From contig NYZG01000218.1 of NCBI GenBank assembly GCA_002687025.1, positions 1-17,798 on the forward strand: a stretch of DNA of 17,798 nt, written 5' to 3'. This DNA comes from Candidatus Poribacteria bacterium. Lineage in GTDB: Bacteria > Poribacteria > WGA-4E > GCA-2687025. Position 1 is the stretch's first letter. Each line of letters starts with the position of its first letter. Below are positions 1 to 9,600 of the stretch, piece by piece. The translations under genes and the position numbers were made by a program. Under the pieces are notes generated by a model. The model saw only the letters and a list, made by a program, of their open reading frames with translations, did not search any database and had not been told where the DNA came from.

Positions 1-318
1 AACGGCGTTCCCGAGGCGCGGTCTGGATCGTCTCCTCCGCAGGCGCCATCTGGTCGTCGCCGTGGCGGTCGCAGGCGTGTGCATGGCGATGCGGTGTTGG
101 AGCCGTTGACGCGCATCTGGGAGATACTGGGTTTTCCGTGCGGGAAGCGATTGGCAGCGTGGCTTCCCGATGTTGTCGACGCGCTCGTGGTTCACGGCGA
201 GTTGGTATGCCGCCCGAAGATCACCGAGCAGCTGCGAAGCGTCAGCGCGGCCACGATCGATCGGTTGTTGGCTCCCCAGCGTAAGCGGCTCGAGATGCAG
301 GGAAGAACAGTGACGAGA
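1..318 (+). pseudogene. Fragment of an integrase-type (DDE) transposase, N-terminal part only
   Basis: The frame is open from the first base of the window, so the gene began upstream. Around 97-300 it reads like the N-terminal, pre-catalytic part of a large family of integrase-type transposases. It has an Arg-rich stretch, then IWEILGFPCGKRL, a helical segment with HGEL, then VSAATIDRLLAPQRKRL and a basic TVTR tail. In intact members this precedes the sentence-like 'TKPG' motif and an rve-type catalytic domain. Here the resemblance stops at about 310-320, and I could not pick it up in another frame. The frame stays open by chance to 519, inside the next gene. No catalytic Asp/Asp/Glu region is present, so it is a dead remnant. 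The family is recognised from memory of its motifs, not from a search. Between about 320 and 434 I see no convincing promoter or terminator. Confidence 0.7.
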
Positions 319-434
319 ACCCCGGCTACGAGTACATTCGGCAATGTGGCACCGAGGGAGCCTTCGGGTACTCTTAGTTCTGAGGCGCCACGGAAGCGCC
401 GAACGGACTCAGTTCACGACAGGAATCGCATCCC

Positions 435-1454
435 ATGCCAGCAACGCGTGACCTCGACCACATGCACGCCGACGATGTCGCCGCCATCGACGAACTGCGC
501 GGCGTGTACGGTCGGCTGAAGAAGGAACTCTCCAGGGTCATCGTGGGTCAGGAACGGGTGGTCGAGCACCTGTCCATCTGTCTGTTCTCTCGCGGCCACG
601 CGCTGCTCATGGGGGTGCCTGGGTTGGCGAAGACGCTGCTGGTCAGCAGCTTCGCCGAGACGATGGAACTGGAATTCAGCCGTATCCAGTTCACGCCCGA
701 CCTGATGCCGATGGACATCACCGGCACCGACATCTTGCAGGAAGTTCCCGGCGGCAAGCGCGAGTTCGAATTCGCCAGGGGCCCACTGTTCGCCAACATC
801 ATCCTGGCGGACGAGATCAACCGCGCGCCGTCGAAGACGCAGGCGGCGATGCTTGAAGCGATGCAGGAATACAAGGTCACGGTGATCGGCCGAACGTACC
901 AGCTCGCACGCCCGTTCTTCGTGCTGGCTACGCAGAACCCCATCGAGCAGGAGGGGACGTACCCTCTGCCCGAAGCGCAACTCGACCGCTTCATGTTCCG
1001 CATTGAGGTCGACTACCCAGACCGCCTCGAAGAGCTCGAAATCGCGCGGACGACGACCGGTGTGTCGCTGCCTTCGCTCGAACACGTCCTGACCGGGGAG
1101 CGAGTGCTGGCGTTTCAGGACGTGGTCCGCCGCATTCCGGTGGCCGAGCATATCTACGCGTTCGCCGTCGACCTGGCGCGTCGCACCCGGCCGAAGAGCG
1201 AGGAGTCGCCCGACTGGCTGAAGCCGCTCGTGGCTTGGGGCGCCGGGCCGCGGGCCGTCCAGTACCTGATTCTGGGCGCGAAGGCGCGCGCGGCGCTCAG
1301 CGGCAGCTACATGGCGCGGCTGGAAGACGTGGTCGCCGCCGCGGAACCCGTGCTAGCGCATCGCGTCATCACGTCGTTCGCCGCAGAGTCGGAGAACATC
1401 ACCAGCCGGGACATCGTCGATCGGCTGGTAAGCGAACTGTCCGAAGAGGGCTAG
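435..1454 (+). CDS. moxR: MoxR-family AAA+ ATPase
   Basis: Cytoplasmic AAA+ ATPase of the MoxR family (AAA_3 type), 339 residues, which is normal for the family. Visible motifs: Walker A GVPGLAKT at 60-67, Walker B ILADEINRA at about 123-131, sensor-1 ATQNP at 165-169, and the family signature EQEGTYPLPEAQLDRF at 171-186, which includes the conserved arginine. The C-terminal lid helices run to the end. MoxR proteins act with VWA-domain partners as chaperone-like remodelling or cofactor-insertion machines. The next three genes encode such partners, so this is the motor of the system. The start at 435 has AGGAA at 421-425, nine bases upstream. An ATG at 462 would drop nine non-conserved residues but has no Shine-Dalgarno sequence. 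The stop is three bases from the next start. The symbol is a family label only; the client is unknown. Confidence 0.95.
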   Translation: MPATRDLDHMHADDVAAIDELRGVYGRLKKELSRVIVGQERVVEHLSICLFSRGHALLMGVPGLAKTLLVSSFAETMELEFSRIQFTPDLMPMDITGTDILQEVPGGKREFEFARGPLFANIILADEINRAPSKTQAAMLEAMQEYKVTVIGRTYQLARPFFVLATQNPIEQEGTYPLPEAQLDRFMFRIEVDYPDRLEELEIARTTTGVSLPSLEHVLTGERVLAFQDVVRRIPVAEHIYAFAVDLARRTRPKSEESPDWLKPLVAWGAGPRAVQYLILGAKARAALSGSYMARLEDVVAAAEPVLAHRVITSFAAESENITSRDIVDRLVSELSEEG

Positions 1455-1457
1455 CGT

Positions 1458-2363
1458 ATGTCGGCGCAGGTCAGCCGAGAGTTCCTGGACCCCAAGGTGT
1501 TGGCGCGGCTTGCCCCGTTGCTGTTGCACGCGCGCATACCGATGCTCGGGAGCGTGTCGGGGCGTCACCGGAGCCCAATCCGCGGCTCCAGCCTGGAGTT
1601 CGCGGAATACCGCAAGTACGTGCCGGGCGACGACCCTCGGCGGCTCGACTGGAAGAGCTACGCGCGAAACGACCGCCACTACGTCAAGGAATTCGAGGCT
1701 GACACGAACCTGCGCATGTGCCTGGTTGTCGATACCAGCGGGTCCATGGGCTTTGCCGGCGACGGCGTCAGCAAGCTGGAGTACGCCCGTCACATGGCCG
1801 GCGCGTTGGCATACATCGCCTCGCGGCAAGGCGACGCCGTGGGGCTCTACTGTGCTGGCACGGAGTTTCACCAGGAGATCCCCCCGAAGCGAGGCCCGGC
1901 ACACCTCAGCGTGGTGCTCGACGAGTTGGGATCGATGCAGGCGTCGGGGGAGACGGGACTGGCCGAGGCGCTCCACGAAGCAGCGGAGCGAGTGCCGCAA
2001 AGGGCGCTCATCGTCGTCCTGTCTGACCTCTTCATCGAGCCGGACGTCCTGCGAGGCTGTTCCCAGCACCTGCGGTTCCGAAAGCACGACCTTGCGGTGT
2101 TCCATCTGCTGGATCAGAGCGAGCTGGAGTTCGAATTCGACCGTCCAGTGCGGTTCGTCGACATGGAGGGCGGCGAGCCGATGCTGGCAGACCCGACCAT
2201 AGTCGGCGCGCAGTACCGGCGGGCGCTGGACATGTACCTCGAGGGCATGGATCAGGTGATCCGCGAGACCGAAGTCGACTACCATCGCATCAGCACGCAC
2301 GAGAAGTACGACGACGTCCTGGCGCGGTTCCTGTTGGGACGAACGCCAAAGAGACGTGGGTAA
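1458..2363 (+). CDS. DUF58 / VWA-type protein, MoxR partner
   Basis: 301-residue soluble protein of the DUF58 family, the usual companion of MoxR. The DUF58 signature lies at about 47-80: LEFAEYRKYVPGDDPRRLDW, then KSYAR and YVKEFE. It is followed by a von Willebrand factor A-like fold with an intact metal-ion site, DTSGSM, at 92-97. A Thr in the ASGETGL stretch (about 166) and VLSD at 187-190 fit the remaining metal ligands. There is no membrane segment or signal peptide, so it should be cytoplasmic beside the ATPase. GAGGG at 1446-1450 gives a seven-base spacing to the ATG. The gene sits three bases after moxR and six before the BatA-like gene, so all are co-transcribed. Its role is inferred to be an adaptor or substrate receptor; no specific client is known. 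Confidence 0.93.
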   Translation: MSAQVSREFLDPKVLARLAPLLLHARIPMLGSVSGRHRSPIRGSSLEFAEYRKYVPGDDPRRLDWKSYARNDRHYVKEFEADTNLRMCLVVDTSGSMGFAGDGVSKLEYARHMAGALAYIASRQGDAVGLYCAGTEFHQEIPPKRGPAHLSVVLDELGSMQASGETGLAEALHEAAERVPQRALIVVLSDLFIEPDVLRGCSQHLRFRKHDLAVFHLLDQSELEFEFDRPVRFVDMEGGEPMLADPTIVGAQYRRALDMYLEGMDQVIRETEVDYHRISTHEKYDDVLARFLLGRTPKRRG

Positions 2364-2369
2364 CGCTCC

Positions 2370-4400
2370 ATGAGCTTTCTACAGCCGCTGGCGTTGCTTG
2401 GCCTGCCCTTGGTGGCGTTACCGATCCTGATTCACCTCGTCAACCAGCGTCGGCATCGGACCGTGAACTGGGCGGCGATGATGTTCCTGGTGAGCGCCAA
2501 GCGCATGAACAGGGGCATGGCGCGCCTTCGCCACCTTCTGATCCTGCTGGCGCGGATGTTGGCGGTCGCGGTGCTGGTCCTCGCCGTCGGCCGTCCGTTG
2601 GCAGGTGGGTGGCTGAGTGGCGTAGGCATGGGCAAGCGCGATGCGACCCTGGTCCTTCTGGACCGCTCGGCGAGCATGGAGGCGCGGGATCTACAGACCG
2701 GCGAGTCGAAGAGGTCCACGGCTCTCAGGAAGTTGGTTCCGCTGTTGGAGCAGGGCGGCCACGGCACACATCTCGTCCTGGTCGACAGCGCCACGGGGCA
2801 GGCACGCGAGGTGAACTCACCCAGCGCTCTGCTGGACCTGCCTACGACCCAGGCGACTGCCACCAGCGCTGACATACCGGGCATGCTCGAATCGGCCGTG
2901 CAGTACCTCGAGGCGAACAACGCCGGGCGCGCCGACATCTGGATATGCTCGGATCTGAGCCGGAACGACTGGGATCCAGACGGTGGCCGCTGGAGCGCCC
3001 TGCGTGAAGAGTTCGCCACGCTAGAGGGTGTGCACCACTTCCTGCTGTCGTATGCGGATCGGCCTGAGCGCAACCTGTCAGTGCGCGTGGAGAACGTGCG
3101 GCGCCAGACTCGTGGTGGCGACGCGGAACTCACGCTCGATGTAATGGTGTGGGCCGCGGGCGGGGACGCCGTGGCCGGTCGTATCCCGATTGAGTTTGAG
3201 GTCAACGGCGTGCGGTCCGTCGTTGAGGTGGAACTCGACGCGCAGGGCGCATCGTTGCAGGGCCACCGTATCCCGATCGACGCCAGGCTCGCGGCCGGGT
3301 GGGGCTCGGTCGGGCTGCCACGCGACGCGAATCCGCTGGACAACCGGTTCTACTTCGTGTTCTCGGAGCCGGCGGTACGAGCGGCGACCATCGTCAGTGA
3401 CGACGCCCGGATCGCCGAGGCGTTCCGTCGGGCGCTCGCGATACCGACGGACCCAGGCTGGCGCCACCGCGTCGATGTGATCCCCCTGTCCCGCGTGGAC
3501 GAGGTGGACTGGGAAGGGACGGGCTTGCTGATCTGGCAGGAGCCGCTGCCCAGCGGCGGAGTGGCGGAGGAAATCGAGCGCTTCGTCGGGTCGGGGCGAG
3601 TGGTCCTGTTCTTTCCGCCGGGCCGAAGCGGCAACGGGGAGATCTTCTCGACAAGGTGGGGCGACTGGCAACGGCCCGGGCAGGAGCAAGCCGAGGTCTC
3701 GTGGTGGCGTGGGGACGCCGACCTGCTCGCCCACGTGGGCAGTGGCGACGCCTTGCCGCTGAACGAACTGCGGACCTACCAGTACCGCCGGGCAGACGGT
3801 CTCGGAACAGCTCTGGCCCGGCTTGGAAGCGACCGGCCTCTGCTCACCCGCGTGGGATCCCACCACGGGGGCGCGTACTTCTGCGGCACGCTGCCTACGG
3901 CACAGTTCTCTTCTCTCGAACGGGACGGCGTCGTGTTCTACGTGATGCTGCAGCGGGCGCTGGCTGAGGGCTGTCGTTCGTTGGCTCCCGCGTCTCAACG
4001 GGATGCCGACGCTGCAGCGCTCGCGGATCGCGGCCCGTGGGAACCCGTGGCTCCGACGGATGACGCGCCGACCCTTTCAGGGCGTGGACTGCACGCCGGG
4101 GTCTATCGCAGCGAGGAGTACTGGGCAGCCGTGAATCGCAGCCTGGCGGAGGATCGCTCTGGCCCGTCGGCCGTCGCGGCGGTCGGTGGGCTGTTCGACG
4201 GGTTGCCGTACCGGCGCATCGACGCCGCCGTCGGCGACACTGATGCTCTGGCGAGCGAGATATGGCGCGCCTTCCTCGTGGTGATGGCGGCGGCGCTTCT
4301 TCTGGAGGCGGCGCTGAGTCTGCCGGGCAGGAAAGCCGAACGCGCGCGTTTCAGCGACCTCGCGGCCGGCGGCGGCGCTGGCAGAACGGAGACGTGGTAA
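2370..4400 (+). CDS. BatA-like membrane protein with VWA domain
   Basis: 676-residue inner-membrane protein. Residues 1-80 are the BatA (aerotolerance regulator) N-terminal domain. It has a first hydrophobic helix at about 5-23, the motif HLVNQRRHRTVNW at 22-34, and a second helix at about 54-74. A VWA domain follows, with metal-site motif DRSASM at 98-103. Next comes a beta-rich region, then at roughly 335-430 an alpha/beta segment resembling the class I amidotransferase-like domain of the next gene. A final hydrophobic helix lies at about 633-652, with a short basic tail inside the cell. The bulk should face the periplasm. The stop overlaps the next start by one base (TAATG). The N-terminal call is firm; the C-terminal amidotransferase-like call is by resemblance and context. 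The role follows MoxR-VWA envelope systems in general, and the substrate is unknown. Confidence 0.88.
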   Translation: MSFLQPLALLGLPLVALPILIHLVNQRRHRTVNWAAMMFLVSAKRMNRGMARLRHLLILLARMLAVAVLVLAVGRPLAGGWLSGVGMGKRDATLVLLDRSASMEARDLQTGESKRSTALRKLVPLLEQGGHGTHLVLVDSATGQAREVNSPSALLDLPTTQATATSADIPGMLESAVQYLEANNAGRADIWICSDLSRNDWDPDGGRWSALREEFATLEGVHHFLLSYADRPERNLSVRVENVRRQTRGGDAELTLDVMVWAAGGDAVAGRIPIEFEVNGVRSVVEVELDAQGASLQGHRIPIDARLAAGWGSVGLPRDANPLDNRFYFVFSEPAVRAATIVSDDARIAEAFRRALAIPTDPGWRHRVDVIPLSRVDEVDWEGTGLLIWQEPLPSGGVAEEIERFVGSGRVVLFFPPGRSGNGEIFSTRWGDWQRPGQEQAEVSWWRGDADLLAHVGSGDALPLNELRTYQYRRADGLGTALARLGSDRPLLTRVGSHHGGAYFCGTLPTAQFSSLERDGVVFYVMLQRALAEGCRSLAPASQRDADAAALADRGPWEPVAPTDDAPTLSGRGLHAGVYRSEEYWAAVNRSLAEDRSGPSAVAAVGGLFDGLPYRRIDAAVGDTDALASEIWRAFLVVMAAALLLEAALSLPGRKAERARFSDLAAGGGAGRTETW

Positions 4401-6601
4401 TGCAGGACCAGCAGGGCTTTGAGTTCTATACCAGCGGGCCCGTCATGGCGCTGGGACTGGTCATTGTCGCCGCGGCCGGAGCGCTGTGTTGGCTGGCATG
4501 GCGGCGTAGCGGCTATCGCAGGGGCGTCGGCGCGTTGGAACTGTTGCGCCTCGTGCTGGTCTGCCTGGTGGTGTTGACGCTGAACCAGCCGGAATGGCTG
4601 CAGATGCAGGCGCCGGACCAACGCGCCACCCTCGCGGTGCTCTGGGATCAGTCGAACAGCATGGACACCCGGGACGTGATCAATGGGCGCGGGGGCTCGC
4701 CGAAGCCCATAAGCCGCGCCGAGACGATTCAGCCGCTGCTGTCCGAGGCCATCTGGCAGCCGGTCGCCGAGGAACTGGATGTCGTGTTCGAGCCGTTCTC
4801 GTCACAGCTCGACCCGGCGGACGACGCGACGGACCTGAACGCCGGGCTGTCGCACGTTCTTGATAGCCACTCGAATCTGCGCGGCGTGGTCCTCATCTCC
4901 GACGGCGACTGGAATGCCGGCAGATCGCCGGTCGAGGCTGCGACGCGCGCCCGCATGCGCGGGGTTCCCGTGTTCACCGTGGGCGTCGGCAGCGAAGCGC
5001 CATTGCCCGACCTCGAATTGGTCAGCGTGCACGCGCCGACTTTCGCGGTAGTGCAGAAGCCGCTCCGCATTCCCTTCGTGGTTCGCAGCACGCTGGGTCA
5101 GAGCCGCGACGTGACGGTGGACCTGCGCGTCAGTGATGGACCGACCATCACCGAGACGGCTCGCGTCCCGGCGATGGGCGAGGCGCAGCAGACTCTGGTC
5201 TGGACGCCTACGACGACGGGTGATGTCACGCTGACGCTCCGCGTTCCGACCGACCCGCAGGAGTCGGTGGAAGAGAACAACGTCATCTCCGCCTCGATCT
5301 CCGTGCGTCAGGAGCAGTTGCAGGTCCTGGTGATCGAGTCATCGCCGAGGTGGGAATACCGCTATCTGCGCAACGCCCTGGAGCGGGATCCTGGCGTCGA
5401 GGTGACATGCCTGCTCTTCCATCCGGGCTTGCCGAAAGTTGGCGGCGGCCGTGGGTATATCAAGCGCTTCCCCGCCCCCAACGAACTGAGCCGCTACGAC
5501 GTGGTCTTCCTCGGCGACGTGGGGATGGCGCCGGGTCAGTTGACCGTCCCGCAGGCCCGGGATCTGCGGCAACTGGTCAGCGCGCAGGCGTCGGGCTTGG
5601 TCTTCATTCCGGGTCGGGCCGGGCGGCAGAGCTCGTTGGCCTCGGGTCCGCTTGCCGACTTGCTTCCCGTCGTCCTCGACCAGGGCAGAATTCGGGGCGT
5701 CGGCTCGGGCGCGCCCGGCCACTTCGCGTTGACCGAAACCGGAAGGCGAAGCCTGCTGACCCGCTTGGAGGACACCGACCAGGCGAATGCCGACGTCTGG
5801 CGTAGGCTGCCCGGGTTCCACTGGCATGCGGGCGTACAGAGGGCCAAAGCCGGCGCGGAGACGCTTGCAGTGCACGAGCAGGAGACCACGAGCCACGGGC
5901 GGACGCCGTTGATCGTGACCAAGACGTACGGCGCGGGCAAGACGCTGTTCATGGGCACGGACAGCGCCTGGCGTTGGCGTGAGGGAGTCGAGGATCGGTA
6001 CCACTACCGCTTCTGGGGTCAGGTCGCGCGGTGGATGGCGTACCGGCGCCAGATCGCCGAGGGCGAATCGATGCGGCTATTCTACTCGCCGGACCGGCCG
6101 CAAGTGGATGATGTCGTCACGCTCAATGCGAACGTGATGGACAGCTTCGGGGATCCACTGGACGAGGGCTCGGTGACGGTGCAAGCGATCTCGCCCTCGG
6201 GCAAGACACAGACGATCCGTCTGCAGCCTGGTGAGGGGGATGCGTGGGGTCTGTTCGTGGGGTCGTTCATCCCTGAACAGCCGGGGAACTACGGCCTTGT
6301 CGCCAGCAGCGCGGAAACCGGGGCGACTGTGCAGGCCGACGTCTCGGTGCAGGGCGTGCATCGGGAGCGCAAAGGCCAGGTGGCCCGGTTCGACGTGCTG
6401 GACGAGATCGCCAAGATCACGCTGGGCAGATTGGCGCCGGTCTCCGACGCGCGGGATATCTTGGGGTATCTGGCGGCCCTGCCGGAGCCGGAGCCGACCG
6501 TCCATCGCGTCCGAATCTGGGCTCACCCCTTGTGGGCCGCGGCCCTGATCCTGCTCCTCGGCGTGTTCTGGACGGCGCGGAAGATGATTGGGGCGGTGTG
6601 A
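4400..6601 (+). CDS. Membrane-anchored VWA protein with a degenerate glutamine-amidotransferase-like domain
   Basis: 733-residue membrane protein. Two N-terminal hydrophobic helices (about 15-35 and 45-62) precede a VWA domain with DQSNSM at 83-88 (DxSxS intact) and ISDGD at 166-170. A CARDB-like Ig domain covers about 203-303. At about 307-570 there is an alpha/beta domain opening with LQVLVIESSPRWEYRYLRN, typical of amidotransferase-like proteins in planctomycete MoxR clusters. Where a true amidotransferase has its nucleophilic Cys after a strand and turn, this one reads GLVFIPGRAGR, so it is probably not catalytic. A second Ig-like region and a last helix (about 711-727) follow. I chose the ATG at 4400, which overlaps the upstream stop. 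The frame runs back to 4262, but that part overlaps the coding C-terminus of the BatA-like gene. A GTG at 4394 is also possible. Confidence 0.85.
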   Translation: MQDQQGFEFYTSGPVMALGLVIVAAAGALCWLAWRRSGYRRGVGALELLRLVLVCLVVLTLNQPEWLQMQAPDQRATLAVLWDQSNSMDTRDVINGRGGSPKPISRAETIQPLLSEAIWQPVAEELDVVFEPFSSQLDPADDATDLNAGLSHVLDSHSNLRGVVLISDGDWNAGRSPVEAATRARMRGVPVFTVGVGSEAPLPDLELVSVHAPTFAVVQKPLRIPFVVRSTLGQSRDVTVDLRVSDGPTITETARVPAMGEAQQTLVWTPTTTGDVTLTLRVPTDPQESVEENNVISASISVRQEQLQVLVIESSPRWEYRYLRNALERDPGVEVTCLLFHPGLPKVGGGRGYIKRFPAPNELSRYDVVFLGDVGMAPGQLTVPQARDLRQLVSAQASGLVFIPGRAGRQSSLASGPLADLLPVVLDQGRIRGVGSGAPGHFALTETGRRSLLTRLEDTDQANADVWRRLPGFHWHAGVQRAKAGAETLAVHEQETTSHGRTPLIVTKTYGAGKTLFMGTDSAWRWREGVEDRYHYRFWGQVARWMAYRRQIAEGESMRLFYSPDRPQVDDVVTLNANVMDSFGDPLDEGSVTVQAISPSGKTQTIRLQPGEGDAWGLFVGSFIPEQPGNYGLVASSAETGATVQADVSVQGVHRERKGQVARFDVLDEIAKITLGRLAPVSDARDILGYLAALPEPEPTVHRVRIWAHPLWAAALILLLGVFWTARKMIGAV

Positions 6602-6618
6602 TGGTCCGTTCCCGACAC

Positions 6619-6626
6619 GAGGAAGG
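6619..6626 (+). promoter_or_regulatory. Strong Shine-Dalgarno fixing the start at 6633
   Basis: GAGGAAGG lies six bases before the ATG at 6633. This is much better placed than anything upstream of the in-frame ATG at 6588, which would overlap the preceding gene. It therefore fixes the start of the DUF4175-like protein. Confidence 0.8.
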
Positions 6627-6632
6627 CTCTGG

Positions 6633-9600
6633 ATGAGCCAGACACGCTCGCATCAGGGCGCCATCGACCTCCCGCCGCGCATGCAGGCGGCGCTGGAGCA
6701 GTATCGACGGCGCGTATGGGTCGTCAAGCTCGCCGAAGGCGCCCTGGCCGCGATTTTCGGCGCGGTGGTTTCCTATCTGCTGGTGTTTGGCCTGGATCGA
6801 CTGGTCGACACCCACGCGCTGTTGCGCGCGGCCATCCTGGCGGCAGGCATGGCGGGGATGGTGGTTCTGTTCCCCCTGAAGGGGCACAACTGGGTCTGGC
6901 GGCATCGGCGGCTGGATCAGGTGGCCCGCCTCTTGCTGCACAAGTTTCCGCGCTTTGGCGATCACGTTCTGGGCATCGTGGAATTGGCGCGCAGTGGGTC
7001 GGATGAATCATCAAGCCCAGCCCTGGTGGCGGCGGCCATGCGCCAGGTCGACGACGAGGTGGCACAGCATGATCTGACAGGCGCCGTGCCGCATCCGCGA
7101 CATCGTCGCTGGGCTGTTGCGGCGGGCCTGCCGCTGGCCCTCGCCATCGTGGGTGTGGTGGTGGCCCCCGCCGCGAGCAGGACCGGCGTCGTTCGATGGC
7201 TGACGCCTTGGCGTGACGTGGCCCGGTACACGTTTGCGCAACTGGACGGCGAGACGGGTATCCAGGTCGTGCCGTACGCCGAGCCCTTCGATGTCGAAGC
7301 GTGGCTGCAAGCGGATTCGCCCTGGCGGCCGGCATCGGGCGAGGCGCGGTACGCAGGTCAGATGCCGGTGGCTGCCGACCTGAGCGGCGGAATCTACCAG
7401 TTCCACATGCCGCCCCAAACGGAGGACGGGCTCGTCGCGCTTCGCGTGGGAGACGCGCGCCGCGCCATACCAGTCCAACCCAGGATGCGCCCGGAGCTGA
7501 CGCGACTCGTGGCGCAGGTGACATTGCCCGCCTACCTTCAGCGAGCCGAACCCGAGGAGGAGGACGTCCGCGGAGGAGGTCTGACGCTGGTCAGGGGAAG
7601 CGCCGCAGTACTGGAAGCCACCGCCACACGCGATCTCGCGCACGCGACCTTGGACGGCAAGCCGCAGCGCGTGGACGGGCCGCGCATCACCACCGAGGCG
7701 ATCCCCGTGGCGGGCAAGACGCGTGTCCGCCTTGCCTGGCGCGATCAACTCGGCCTCGCCGTTCGAGAGCCGCAGATTTTCATTATCGAGGCACGTGACG
7801 ACGGGCAGCCGACGGTTGGCGTCAGCAGACTGAGGAACAACCAGGTTCTGCTGGACACCGAAGTGGTCGCCTTCGAAATCCGCGCCGAGGATGACTTCGG
7901 GGTGCAGAGGGTTGGCTTGGAGTGGGAAGGTATCCGCCATGCGATCCATAATCCCGAGCCCGACAGCGGCGAGAAGACCGTCGCGGCGGGAAGTCCCACT
8001 GCCGACGAGATGGCCGTGGCTGCCACATTCTCCTCCCAGCGCGAGGGGGTTTACCCTCAAAGCCTGCGTTTGCGAGCCTTCGCCGAGGACTACCTGCCGG
8101 GGCGCGAGCGCGCCTATTCGCCCTACTACGTAATCCACGTCCTCGACCCCGCGGCGCACTTCAAGTGGGTGGCAGAGCAGATGGGCCTCTGGGCGGGGGC
8201 GGCACAGGAGGTGTACGAGAAGGAACTGCAGTTGCACCAAACGAACCTCGAACTGCGCGACCTCGCACCCGAAGCGCTGGATGACCCAGCGCAGCGCGCG
8301 GCGATCCAGCAGCAGGCGGCCGAGGAGCAGGCCAACGCCGCACGGCTGGACAGCCTGACCCACATGGGTAAGGAGTTGCTCGAAGAAGCGATCAAGAACG
8401 AGGAGTTCACGGCGGATCAGCTCGATAACTGGGCAGAGATGCTCAAGCTGCTGGCCGAAATCGCGGGCGAGAGGATGCCCTCCGTCGCGGACCTGCTCGC
8501 GCAAGCCGCGGAGGCCCCCGGAGAGCCCTCGTCGCAGCCGCCGAGTGAATATGCGACTGATCCATCCGACCCGGCGGAGGGGACGCAAGGCCCTCCCGCG
8601 CCACCCGGTGGAAAGCCCAATCCGGCGCCCGAGGCGGACAAATACGGCCCCGACAGCAGGAAGCCGTCCGAAGGACTGGACGAGTTCCCGGACGATCCGA
8701 ACACGCCCGGCGAGGGCGTCGCGACAGATCGAAGCAAGCAGCCGGACGGCAAACCCGCCTATGTGCCGGCGAACCCGACGCCGCTCGTCCTGGACGTCGA
8801 GTCCGGCTTCAACGAGAGCGAGGACGCGGAAAACGCCCCACAGGTCGTCGGCGGCCTGGGGATTCCAGGGACAGCCCTCAAGGGCAGCGGGAACGAAGAC
8901 GAAGACGAACCCGCGCCGGCGAGCGCGGCGGAACTCGTGCTTGAGGCGGTACAGGAGCAACAGGAGTTGCTGGATGCCTTCGCCGACCTGGCCGAGGAGA
9001 TGGGCAAGCTGCTCATGGGCTTCGAGAACAGCACGTTCGTGAAGCGATTGAAGGCGGCTTCGCGCCGCCAAATCGATGTCGCGGCGTATCTGAACGAATA
9101 CACGCTGGGCGCCTTTGGGCTCACCGGTGGTGAGGCGGGAGATGGGCGCGATCGAACATCGGCCGCCGAGACCGAGGTAGCCGAGTCGGCAACGGTGTCC
9201 ACGGTTCTGGAAGACATGGCGGCCTACGCCGATCGTCGCCCCAGTGAGAACTACACGCGTGTTCTCGACGAAGTGCAGAACCTGGACGTGCCCGGCGAAA
9301 TCCGCCATATCGCCACGGTGGTCGGTGAGAACCAGGTGGGTCGGTCGATCATCGAGGCGGAATATTGGGCCGATACGCTGGATCGCTGGGCGGAACAGTT
9401 GGTGGACCCACTCCCCCCGGGCGGGCCGCCGTCGAGCATGGGAATGGTCATTCTGCCGAATCTGCCGCCGGAGTTGGTGCTGGAGGTGATGCGCATCCTG
9501 GATGGCGAGATGCTGCTGCGCGAGGAGACGCGAGAGCTCGAGCAGGCGAAGGAGGCGATCACCACCGAGGAACACGCCGACCGCGCCGAGACGCTGAGCG

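Noticed and set aside
4262..4399. Upstream extension of the VWA/amidotransferase-like gene
   Set aside because: It overlaps the membrane helix and tail of the BatA-like protein. The TAATG overlap at 4400 gives a cleaner start in front of the first membrane helix.
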